From XN24 sp035514535 (GTDB taxonomy: Bacteria; Pseudomonadota; Gammaproteobacteria; Steroidobacterales; XN24), in assembly GCA_035514535.1 (NCBI GenBank), contig DATKAZ010000039.1, forward strand, positions 14,305 through 78,304: a DNA stretch of 64,000 bases. Reading direction: 5' to 3'. The notes below the pieces were generated by a model. That model was not told where the DNA came from, ran no database searches, and saw nothing but the letters and a program-made list of their open reading frames with translations. Both the position numbers and the translations under genes were made by a program. Below are positions 52,498 through 61,914 of this stretch, piece after piece (positions within the stretch are counted from its first letter, which is position 1; every line of letters begins with the position of its first letter).

Positions 52498-55323
52498 GTG
52501 CGCAGATTTCCCTCGTTCATCCTCCTGGCGCTTGCGGCGGCCGCACCGTCCGCCGCGGCCGTACCGCCGATGGCGACCGCCGAGGTCGCGGCCGAGCCAT
52601 CCGACTGGCGCGCAACGCTGGAGCGCATCGCGCCCAGCGTCGTCACGATCCGCGTGGACGCGCCGCGCGCCTTCGATACCACCGGCAACATGTCCAGCCA
52701 GGCGACCGGCTTCGTCGTCGACGCCGAGCGCGGGCTCATCCTGACCAACCGGCACGTCGTAACGTCCGGCCCGGTAGTCGCCGAGGCCGTGTTCCTGAAT
52801 CACGAGGAGGTCGAATTGACGCCCGTGTACCGCGACCCGGTGCATGACTTCGGGTTCTATCGCTACGACCCCGCCGCCCTGCGCCACATCGAGCCGGAGA
52901 CCCTGCCGCTGGCCCCCGAGGGCGCCCAGGCCGGACGGGAGATCCGCGTCGTGGGCAACGACGCCGGCGAGCAGATATCGATCCTTGCGGGCACGCTCGC
53001 GCGCCTCGATCGCGAGGCACCGTACTACGGCCGCGGCCAGTACAACGATTTCAATACTTTCTACATCCAGGCGGCCTCCGGTACCTCGGGCGGTTCCTCC
53101 GGTTCGCCCGTCATCGATATCAAGGGGCGCGTCGTAGCCCTGAATGCGGGTGCGAACGTCCAGTCGGCCTCGAGCTTCTTCCTGCCGCTGGAGCGCGTCG
53201 TGCGCGCGCTGGAACATATCCGGGCCGACCGACCGGTAGCGCGCGGCACGCTGCTGGCAACATTCGAGCACCTGCCTTACGACGAGCTCGGGCGGCTCGG
53301 CCTCGACGAGGCCGTGGAGACTCGCTACCGGCACCTGTTCCCCCGCCAGAAGGGGCTGCTGGTCGTGCGCAACATCGTGCCGGGCGCACCTGCCGAGGGT
53401 CTCCTCGAACCGGGTGACATCCTGCTCGCGGTGAACGGCGCGCCGCTGGCGACTTTCCACGCGCTCGCGGAGGCGCTGGACGATCGCGTGGGCGAGACGC
53501 TGGCCATCGACCTGCGGCGCGGCGATGCCGACCACTCGGTCATGGTCGAGGTCACCGACCTGCATGCGGTGTCGCCGGCCGAGTTCCTGCAGATCGGCGA
53601 TGCCGTCTTGCACGACCTGTCATACCAGCAGGCACGCCACCTGAACACCCCGCTGCAGGGCGTCTATGTCGCCAACCCGGGCTACATGCTCTCGGCCTCG
53701 GCGGTGCCCCGCGGCGCGGTGATCGTCGAGGTCAACGGTGTGCCGACGCCGGACCTGGATACCCTGGTGGCGCTCGTGGCACCGCTGCCCGACCGGGTCC
53801 GGATGGCCGTCCGCTACTACGAATTCGAGAATCCGCGCACGACCCGCCTGCGCAGCGTGCGCGTGGATCGCCGCTGGTTCCCGGCCGCGCGCTGCACGCG
53901 TGACGATGCGCTCGGGGACTGGCCCTGCGAATCCCTGCCGGACGTCGCGGTCGCTGTCCCCCCGGAGCCGGCGACTACCAGCTTCCCGCCTGAACAGGAC
54001 CGGCGCCTGCGCACGTTGCAGGCGTCACTGGTGATGGTGAACTTCGAGATGCCGTACCCGGTATCCGGAATTTCCGACCGTTACTACTACGGCACCGGCC
54101 TGATCGTCGATGCAGAACGCGGCCTGGTCGTGGTGGACCGCAATACCGTGCCTGACGCGCTCGGCGACGTCACACTGACCTTTGCCGGCTCGCTGGAGAT
54201 CCCGGGGCGCGTCGCGTTCATCCACCCGCTGCACAACCTCGCCGTGCTGAGCTACGAGCCACGCCTCATCGGCGATACGCCTGTGCGCGCGGCGATCCTG
54301 TCGACTGCGCGCGTGTCGTCGGGCGATGCGGTGTGGGTCGTCGGCCTGAAGGGCGATCACCGCCTCGCGTCGCAGTCCACCCGGGTCGCGTCCATCGATG
54401 CGCTGGCGTTCCCGCTGTCGCGCACGCTGCGCTTTCGTGATACGAACCTGGAAACCATCCAGCTGGTGAGCGGGCCGACGGACTTTGACGGCGTGCTCGC
54501 AGATGAGCGCGGCCGGGTACTCGGGATGTGGTCGAGTTTCGCCTTCGAGGCGGGGCAGGGCACGGACCAGACGAACATGGGTGTCCCCGCGATGCTCGTC
54601 GAGGAAATACTGGAACTGGCGCGTGGCAAGCGCACATTGCGATCGCTGGAGGCGGAGTTTCTGCAGTTCCCGCTGGCCAGCGCGCGACGCCTCGGCCTGC
54701 CCGATGAGCTGGCGCGCGAGCTGGAGGCGCACGATCCGGAACGCCGCCAGGTGCTGCAGGTCGTGCGCACGGTTGCCGGCACCCCGGCGGCGGAGATGCT
54801 GCGCCCCGGCGATCTGCTGTTGACGATCGACGGCCGGACGGTCACCCGCTTTCGGGCGGTCGAGGAAGCGACACAGGTCGCCGTCGCGCGCCTGAAGATC
54901 TGGCGCGAAGGCGAGATACTCGATCTCGGGATCCCGACGGTCGAGCTCGGCAGCGGTGGCGTGGAGCGGGTGGTGTCGTGGGCCGGGGCGCTGCTGCAGC
55001 CGCCGCATCGCGCCATGGCGGCGCAACGCGGCATCGAGCCCACCGGCGCCTTCGTCGCCTTCCACGCCTACGGCTCGCCCGCGAGCCGCAACGGGCTGGG
55101 CGCCGGACACCGGATCATCCAGGTCGATGGCGCGCCGACGCCGGACCTCGACAGCTTTCTCGCCGGCGTCGCGGGGCGAGCCGACCGCGCGGCGGTGCGC
55201 CTGCGTGTCGTCAACTGGAACGACCAGGCGGACGTCGTGACGCTGAAACTCGACCAGCGCTACTGGCCTGCGTACGAGCTCGTCCTCGGCGACGATGGCC
55301 TCTGGCAGCGACGCGAGCTCTAG
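52498..55323 (+). CDS. Double HtrA-like serine protease with PDZ domains (Nma111-like)
   Basis: A 941-residue protein with a signal peptide (LLALAAAAPSAAA). The first trypsin-like module has a full triad: His86 in LTNRHVVTS, Asp117 in VHDFGFYRYD and Ser201 in SGGSSGSPVID. PDZ-type repeats follow (about 290-460). A second protease module (about 500-700) has lost the triad: VDRNTV replaces the His, HPLHNLAVL the Asp and SGPTDFDGVL the Ser. Two more PDZ-like parts end the protein. This layout matches the yeast nuclear protease Nma111, here probably periplasmic. It starts with GTG three bases after the kinase gene. Confidence 0.85.
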   Translation: MRRFPSFILLALAAAAPSAAAVPPMATAEVAAEPSDWRATLERIAPSVVTIRVDAPRAFDTTGNMSSQATGFVVDAERGLILTNRHVVTSGPVVAEAVFLNHEEVELTPVYRDPVHDFGFYRYDPAALRHIEPETLPLAPEGAQAGREIRVVGNDAGEQISILAGTLARLDREAPYYGRGQYNDFNTFYIQAASGTSGGSSGSPVIDIKGRVVALNAGANVQSASSFFLPLERVVRALEHIRADRPVARGTLLATFEHLPYDELGRLGLDEAVETRYRHLFPRQKGLLVVRNIVPGAPAEGLLEPGDILLAVNGAPLATFHALAEALDDRVGETLAIDLRRGDADHSVMVEVTDLHAVSPAEFLQIGDAVLHDLSYQQARHLNTPLQGVYVANPGYMLSASAVPRGAVIVEVNGVPTPDLDTLVALVAPLPDRVRMAVRYYEFENPRTTRLRSVRVDRRWFPAARCTRDDALGDWPCESLPDVAVAVPPEPATTSFPPEQDRRLRTLQASLVMVNFEMPYPVSGISDRYYYGTGLIVDAERGLVVVDRNTVPDALGDVTLTFAGSLEIPGRVAFIHPLHNLAVLSYEPRLIGDTPVRAAILSTARVSSGDAVWVVGLKGDHRLASQSTRVASIDALAFPLSRTLRFRDTNLETIQLVSGPTDFDGVLADERGRVLGMWSSFAFEAGQGTDQTNMGVPAMLVEEILELARGKRTLRSLEAEFLQFPLASARRLGLPDELARELEAHDPERRQVLQVVRTVAGTPAAEMLRPGDLLLTIDGRTVTRFRAVEEATQVAVARLKIWREGEILDLGIPTVELGSGGVERVVSWAGALLQPPHRAMAAQRGIEPTGAFVAFHAYGSPASRNGLGAGHRIIQVDGAPTPDLDSFLAGVAGRADRAAVRLRVVNWNDQADVVTLKLDQRYWPAYELVLGDDGLWQRREL

Positions 55324-55325
55324 CT

Positions 55326-57401
<2,076 letters not shown>

Positions 57402-57483
57402 TGGCAATCCAGTCAATGGAATCAGGTAGACTTGCGCGCAACTATACCGGACCTTCCCCGGTGCTTCCCCGGATTCCGACCTC

Positions 57484-58680
57484 GTGAGCCCTGCCGTCCC
57501 CGAGTATCCCGAACTGCGGCTCAAGCCGCGCGAGGATCGCCGCCTGCGCGCCGGGCACCCGTGGGTCTACAGCAACGAGGTGGACACGGCGGCGACGCCG
57601 CTGACGGCCCTCGCGCCCGGTGCCATCGTCCGGCTGGGCAGTGCGGAGGGCCGCTTCATGGGCTATGCCGGCGTCAGCCCGCACAGCCTGATTGCCGCAC
57701 GCATCCTTTCGCGGGATGTCGACCATCCACCCGACCGTTCGCTCGTCGTACATCGCCTCAAGGTGGCACTCGCCCTGCGCGAGCGGCTCTACGAGCACGG
57801 CTGCTACCGCCTGCTGTTCGCCGACGGCGACGGCCTGCCGGGGCTGATCGCTGATCGTTTCGGGGACTTCGTCGTGCTGCAGGCGGGCACGGCCGCGATC
57901 GAGGGCATGAAGGGCGAAGTCGTCGATGCCGTGCGGAAAGTGCTCGCACCGGCGGGGATCCTGTGGCGCAATGATGCGGGCGCGCGCGAGCTCGAGGGCC
58001 TCGAGCGCTACGTGGAAATGGCTGCCGGCGACGTGCCCGACGAGGTGCGTGTCGTCGAGGGCGGCATCGAGTTTACGGCGCCGGTCCGTACCGGCCAGAA
58101 GACCGGGTGGTTCTACGACCAGCGAGACAATCGCGCGCGGCTGGCCCGTTACCGCCCGGCGAGCGTCCTCGACGTCTTCAGCTACACGGGCGCGTGGGGA
58201 CTGTCCACAGCCTGCCGCGGCGCGCGCACGACACTCGCAGACGCCTCGTCCGCCGCCCTCGAGATCGCGGCGCGCGACGCACAGCGACTGGGGCTCGAGA
58301 TCGAGATGCTCCAGGGCCAGGCATTCGACGTCATGAAGGCGCTCGCTGCCGAGAACCGCGCGTTCGAGGCGGTGATCGTTGATCCGCCCGCGTTCATCAA
58401 GCGGCGCAAGGACCACAAGGCGGGTCTTACCGCCTACCAGCGCGCCAATCAGCTCGCCATGCGCCTGCTGGAGCGCGACGGCCTCCTCGTGTCCTGCAGC
58501 TGTTCGTTCCACCTCTCGCAGGACGACCTGCTGCTCGCCATCCAGCGTGCCGCGCGTCACCTGGGGCGTACGGTGCAGGTGCTGGAGACCGGCGGCCAGG
58601 CGGCCGACCACCCGTCGCATCCGCTGATCCCGGAATCGCGCTACCTCAAGGCGATCGTCTGCCGCGTCATCCCCGGCTGA
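57484..58680 (+). CDS. rlmI: SAM-dependent 23S rRNA cytosine methyltransferase (RlmI-like)
   Basis: A 398-residue RlmI/YccW family enzyme. An N-terminal PUA domain (ELRLKPREDRRLRAGHPWVYSNEV) is followed by a Rossmann methyltransferase part with TGWFYDQRDNRARL, VLDVFSYTGAWGL and the catalytic-loop region VIVDPPAFIK, and a Cys in LLVSCSCSFHL. In E. coli RlmI makes m5C1962 in 23S rRNA. The start is GTG (57484), 82 bases from the divergent YyaL-like gene. A large structured repeat begins right after the stop. Confidence 0.9.
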   Translation: MSPAVPEYPELRLKPREDRRLRAGHPWVYSNEVDTAATPLTALAPGAIVRLGSAEGRFMGYAGVSPHSLIAARILSRDVDHPPDRSLVVHRLKVALALRERLYEHGCYRLLFADGDGLPGLIADRFGDFVVLQAGTAAIEGMKGEVVDAVRKVLAPAGILWRNDAGARELEGLERYVEMAAGDVPDEVRVVEGGIEFTAPVRTGQKTGWFYDQRDNRARLARYRPASVLDVFSYTGAWGLSTACRGARTTLADASSAALEIAARDAQRLGLEIEMLQGQAFDVMKALAAENRAFEAVIVDPPAFIKRRKDHKAGLTAYQRANQLAMRLLERDGLLVSCSCSFHLSQDDLLLAIQRAARHLGRTVQVLETGGQAADHPSHPLIPESRYLKAIVCRVIPG

Positions 58681-59115
58681 GCTCCGTTCCCGGGGGCGTT
58701 GCTCCGCCGGGGACGCTGCTCAGCAGGAGCAGTGTCCCCTTCTTGAATTAAGTCGGACCGCGGGACCGCGCCGTCATAGGCCCGCTTCACTCGGGAAGTC
58801 TTATCTCCCTCAGCGGGCCTATGATGTCCCGATCCCGCTGCGCCGTCGGCAGAGTCGGCCTTGCGGGGCCGCTGATCTTGCAAGCCCGCCGCCACGTTGC
58901 CGCGGAGCCGCCCGACAGCGTCAACCACATCGACTTCGTAGCGGGATCGGAACGTCACATGCTCGCCGCGCGGCATAAGATTTCCAAGCGCGGGGAGCAT
59001 GTGACGGTTCGGTCCCGCGGTCCGGCAGCGAAGAAGGGGACACAGCTCCTGCGGAGCAGCGTCCCCGAGCAGTGTCCCCGAGCAGCGTCCCCAGGTGCTG
59101 CTAAACTACGCCGCC
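58681..59115. repeat. Gene-free region holding a large nested inverted-repeat element
   Basis: No credible gene lies in these 435 bases. The outer ends are GTGTCCCCTTCTT (58732-58744) and its exact reverse complement (59031-59043). Inside, 58752-58768 pairs with 59010-59026 (17 bp, one mismatch). Between these are three further stems: 58774-58786 with 58812-58824 (13 bp), 58829-58839 with 58940-58950 (11 bp) and 58951-58964 with 58995-59009 (14 bp, one bulge). Extra copies of GGGGAC..GTCCCC units flank both sides. It may be a non-autonomous mobile element or a structured RNA. Confidence 0.75.
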
Positions 59116-59898
59116 ATGATCCCCTACCCGAACTTCGACCCGGTCGCGATACAGCTCGGCCCGGTCGCGATCCGCTGGTACGGGCTGATGTACATCGTCG
59201 GCTTCGGCATCGCGTGGTACCTCGCCCGGCGCCGCGCGAACCAGCCCGGCTCCGGCTGGAGCGCGCAGCAGGTCGACGACCTGATCTTCTACGGCGCCAT
59301 CGGCGTCATCGTCGGTGGCCGGGTCGGGTCGATCCTGTTCTATAACTTCGACGCCTGGCTGCGCGACCCGGTCATGCTCGTGCGCGTCTGGGAAGGCGGC
59401 ATGTCCTTCCACGGCGGGCTGCTCGGGGTGTTGCTGGCGCTGTGGCTGTACGGCCGCAAGCTGGGCCGCGGCTTTTTCGAGATGACCGACTTCGCGTCGC
59501 CCTTCGTGCCGCTCGGCCTCGCGCTGGGCCGCATCGGCAACTTCATCAACAGCGAGTTGTGGGGCAAGCCGACCGACGTGCCCTGGGCCTTCGTCGTCGA
59601 CGGCGTGGCGCGCCATCCGTCGCAGCTCTACCAGGCTGCGCTGGAGGGCATCGCGCTATTCCTCGTGCTGTGGTTCTACTCCGCACGCAGGCCGCCGCGC
59701 ATGGCCGTATCGGGCATGTTCGGCGTCGGCTATGGCGTGTTCCGTTTCGCCGCGGAGTTCTTTCGCCTGCCGGACGCGCACATCGGCTACCTTGCGTTCG
59801 GCTGGCTGACCATGGGGCAGTTGCTATCGCTGCCGCTGATCGTGCTGGGCGCGGTGCTGCTCTGGCTGGCTTACCGGCCGCGAATGCGGGCAGCCTGA
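59116..59898 (+). CDS. lgt: Prolipoprotein diacylglyceryl transferase
   Basis: A 260-residue inner-membrane enzyme with about seven membrane segments. It adds diacylglycerol to the lipobox Cys of prolipoproteins. The hallmark is PLGLALGRIGNFINSELWGKPTDVPW, together with GPVAIRWYGLMYIVGF, GGRVGSILFYN, GGMSFHGGLLGVLLAL, RHPSQLYQA and FRFAAEFFRLPDA. The ATG at 59116 starts the family's MIPYPNFDPVAIQLG pattern. The thyA start is only one base away, as in E. coli, where lgt and thyA also form an operon. Confidence 0.96.
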   Translation: MIPYPNFDPVAIQLGPVAIRWYGLMYIVGFGIAWYLARRRANQPGSGWSAQQVDDLIFYGAIGVIVGGRVGSILFYNFDAWLRDPVMLVRVWEGGMSFHGGLLGVLLALWLYGRKLGRGFFEMTDFASPFVPLGLALGRIGNFINSELWGKPTDVPWAFVVDGVARHPSQLYQAALEGIALFLVLWFYSARRPPRMAVSGMFGVGYGVFRFAAEFFRLPDAHIGYLAFGWLTMGQLLSLPLIVLGAVLLWLAYRPRMRAA

Positions 59899-59899
59899 G

Positions 59900-60733
59900 G
59901 TGCGCCAGTATCTCGACCTGCTGCGGCGCATCCGCAGCGACGGCCTGGAGAAAGGCGATCGCACCGGCACCGGCACCCTGTCCGTGTTCGGTCACCAGAT
60001 GCGTTTCGACCTGGGAGAGGGCTTTCCGCTGCTGACGACCAAGAAGCTGCACATCCGCTCCATCGTGCATGAGCTGCTGTGGTTTCTCTCGGGCGACACC
60101 AATATCCGCTATCTCACGCAGCACAAGGTGCGCATCTGGGACGAGTGGGCGACGGAGGAGGGCGACCTCGGGCCGATTTACGGGCGCCAGTGGCGTGCCT
60201 GGCCCACGGCCGACGGCGGCACGATCGACCAGGTCGCCGTGGCGGTCGAGACGCTGCGCCTGCGCCCCGACTCGCGCAGGATCATCGTCATCGCCTGGAA
60301 CCCGGCCGAGCTGCCGGACGAAACCGTCAGCCCGCAGGACAACGTTCGGGCCGGGCACATGGCGCTGGCGCCCTGTCACTGCCTCATCCAGTTCTGGGTC
60401 GGTGCAGGCAAGCTGTCGTGCCAGCTCTACCAGCGCAGCTGCGACGTCTTCCTTGGCGTGCCGTTCAATATCGCTTCGTACGCCCTGTTGACGCACATGG
60501 TGGCGCAGCAGTGCGATCTCGGCGTCGGGGATTTCATCTGGACCGGCGGCGACGTGCACCTGTACCTCAATCACCTCGAGCAGGCCGAGCTGCAGCTGCG
60601 GCGCGCCCCGGCCGCATTGCCGCAATTGCGGATCACGCGCCGGCCGCCGAGCATCTTCGAATACCGGCACGATGATTTCGAGGTCCTCGGCTACGACCCA
60701 CAGCCGCATATCCCCGCGCCCGTGTCGATCTAG
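59900..60733 (+). CDS. thyA: Thymidylate synthase
   Basis: A 277-residue ThyA that makes dTMP from dUMP with methylenetetrahydrofolate. The catalytic Cys159 is in APCHCLIQF. The dUMP-binding RSCDVFLGVPFNIASYALLTHM, the FPLLTTKKLHIRSIVHELLWFLSGDTN start, and HLYLNHLEQA are present. Compared with E. coli (Cys146, WNVGELDKMALAPCH), this protein has an insertion of about 13 residues just before the active site (PDETVSPQDNVRAGH). The start is GTG. folA follows, which regenerates the folate it consumes. Confidence 0.95.
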   Translation: MRQYLDLLRRIRSDGLEKGDRTGTGTLSVFGHQMRFDLGEGFPLLTTKKLHIRSIVHELLWFLSGDTNIRYLTQHKVRIWDEWATEEGDLGPIYGRQWRAWPTADGGTIDQVAVAVETLRLRPDSRRIIVIAWNPAELPDETVSPQDNVRAGHMALAPCHCLIQFWVGAGKLSCQLYQRSCDVFLGVPFNIASYALLTHMVAQQCDLGVGDFIWTGGDVHLYLNHLEQAELQLRRAPAALPQLRITRRPPSIFEYRHDDFEVLGYDPQPHIPAPVSI

Positions 60734-60749
60734 GTCTATTATTCGGAGG

Positions 60750-61262
60750 GTGACCGACATCCCCGCGCAGCCCGAGATCACACTGGTCGCCGCCGTCGCC
60801 GATAACGGCGTCATCGGCGCCGAGGGGGGCATGCCGTGGCACCTCCCGGCCGACCTGAAGCATTTCAAGCAGGTCACGATGGGCAAGCCCGTGCTGATGG
60901 GGCGGCTCACCTGGGAGGCCATCGGCAAGCCGCTGCCGGGCCGGCTCAACCTCGTTCTCACGAGGCGTGCAGACTGGCAGGCCGAGGGCGCGCAAAAAGT
61001 GCCGTCGCTCATCGAGGCGCTGCGCCTGGCGCAGCAGGCCGGCGCGCGCGAATTGATGGTGATCGGCGGCGCGGACGTCTATCGGCAGGCGCTGCCACGC
61101 GCAGGGCGCATCTACCTGACGCGCGTGCATGCGGAACCCTGGGGCGACACGCTGTTCCCCGAGCTCGATCCGGACGAGTGGCAGGAAATCGGGCGCCGCG
61201 AGCAGATGGCCGACGCGCAAAACGCCTGGGACCTGACATTTGTCGTGCTGGAGCGCACCTGA
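60750..61262 (+). CDS. folA: Dihydrofolate reductase
   Basis: A 170-residue DHFR. It reduces dihydrofolate produced by ThyA. It has ITLVAAVADNGVIGAEGGMPWHLPADLKHFKQVTMGKPVLMGRLTWEAIGKPLPGRLNLVLTR and VIGGADVYRQALPRAGRIYLT. The start is uncertain: the GTG at 60750 touches the only GGAGG site directly, which is very close, but no better in-frame start lies between it and the conserved core. It follows thyA by 16 bases in one operon. Confidence 0.93.
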   Translation: MTDIPAQPEITLVAAVADNGVIGAEGGMPWHLPADLKHFKQVTMGKPVLMGRLTWEAIGKPLPGRLNLVLTRRADWQAEGAQKVPSLIEALRLAQQAGARELMVIGGADVYRQALPRAGRIYLTRVHAEPWGDTLFPELDPDEWQEIGRREQMADAQNAWDLTFVVLERT

Positions 61263-61351
61263 CGGAGCCGGAAATTCGTGCATAAGTCGTTAATTTGTTT
61301 TGCATTGCGGCAGGCGCGCGGCGAAATATTCGAATTTCGGGCACCACGAAC

Positions 61352-61387
61352 TTGACAATACGCCGGGACACGCTCACAGTTTTTCGC
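61352..61387 (+). promoter_or_regulatory. Candidate promoter of the riboswitch-controlled transcript
   Basis: A perfect TTGACA -35 box (61352-61357) is followed after 17 bases by a weak -10 (CACAGT, 61375-61380). This would start transcription near 61387, just before the first aptamer. The stretch from the folA stop to here is relatively AT-rich and shows no terminator that I can recognise. Confidence 0.5.
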
Positions 61388-61473
61388 GCTGACAAGGGCA
61401 AACCCGTTGAAAGACGGGGACGCAAAGCCTCCGGCCTGTCGGACTTCGGTCCCACGGCAGCGGGGTTGCCAGG
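61388..61473 (+). promoter_or_regulatory. Cyclic di-GMP-I (GEMM-I) riboswitch, copy 1
   Basis: The sequence follows the GEMM-I pattern: AGGGCAAACC, a GAAA-capped stem (CCCGT/ACGGG), then GGACGCAAAGCCTCCGGCC, a GGAC/GTCC hairpin and CACGGCAGCGGGGTTGCC. The bases that contact c-di-GMP in the V. cholerae Vc2 structure (G20 in AGGGC and C92 in AGCGGGG) are kept, which favours c-di-GMP over the cGAMP-type variant. Confidence 0.92.
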
Positions 61474-61579
61474 ATTCCCCCGGCGGGCCATTCGGTGCCG
61501 TCACATTCGGGCAGCGTCCCTTCTCTTTCTCCGGCAGAGTGCTTGCGGCACGCTGAAGAGTTGTAACTATTACGGAGAC

Positions 61580-61664
61580 TGACAAGGGCATACTCATCGA
61601 AAGGTGAGGACGCAAAGCCACCGGCCTACCGGACCTCGAGGTCCCACGGTAGCGGGGTTGCCAG
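61580..61664 (+). promoter_or_regulatory. Cyclic di-GMP-I (GEMM-I) riboswitch, copy 2
   Basis: Second aptamer: AGGGCATACTC, stem CTCATC/GGTGAG with a GAAA loop, GGACGCAAAGCCACCGGCC, hairpin GGACCT/AGGTCC and CACGGTAGCGGGGTTGCC. Both stems differ in sequence from copy 1 but still pair, which is good evidence of RNA selection. G20 and C92 equivalents are kept. It starts about 107 bases after copy 1 ends. Confidence 0.92.
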
Positions 61665-61770
61665 GACTGGCAATGACAAGACGCCGCCGAAATGTCTGGC
61701 GGGCGATCCCTGTGCCAGCACTGCAACGATCCGGCCAGCGTCCATCCCACCCGACGATCGGGTTCGTCTG

Positions 61771-61857
61771 ACTGAAAAAGGCAAACCCGCCAAAAGGCGG
61801 CGACGCAAAGCCACGGGCCTAAAGGATCACGCGATCTCACGGTAGCCGGGCCGCCAG
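61771..61857 (+). promoter_or_regulatory. Cyclic di-GMP-I (GEMM-I) riboswitch, copy 3 (divergent)
   Basis: Third aptamer: AAGGCAAACC, stem CCGCC/GGCGG with an AAAA loop instead of GAAA, CGACGCAAAGCCACGGGCC, hairpin GATC/GATC and CACGGTAGCCGGGCCGCC. The core is recognisable, with G20 and C92 equivalents. The loop has lost the GNRA form that docks in the tetraloop receptor, so its affinity may differ. It ends 58 bases before the start codon. Confidence 0.85.
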
Positions 61858-61884
61858 ACAGATATTCAGACAGACAGCGCCCAA

Positions 61885-61913
61885 GTCGACTCCCTCTGCA
61901 CCGAGGAGTTGAC
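61885..61913 (+). promoter_or_regulatory. Hairpin hiding the ribosome binding site of the secreted Ig/FnIII gene
   Basis: GTCGACTCC (61885-61893) pairs over nine bases, including one G-T, with GGAGTTGAC (61905-61913) around an 11-base loop. The right arm contains the GGAG of the ribosome binding site (GAGGAG, 61903-61908) and ends one base before the ATG. This would block translation unless opened, so it is the likely output of the riboswitches. Confidence 0.65.
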
Positions 61914-61914
61914 C

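Noticed and set aside
58641..59000. 119-codon leftward frame over the nested repeat
   Set aside because: It lies across perfect hairpins, starts inside the element and has no ribosome binding site; the paired DNA explains it better.
61474..61579. Intrinsic terminator after the first c-di-GMP aptamer
   Set aside because: There are small hairpins and a pyrimidine tract but no GC-rich stem followed by a U run.
61388..61857. cGAMP specificity for the GEMM-I aptamers
   Set aside because: The base equivalent to Vc2 G20 is G in all three copies; the cGAMP-type variants have A there.
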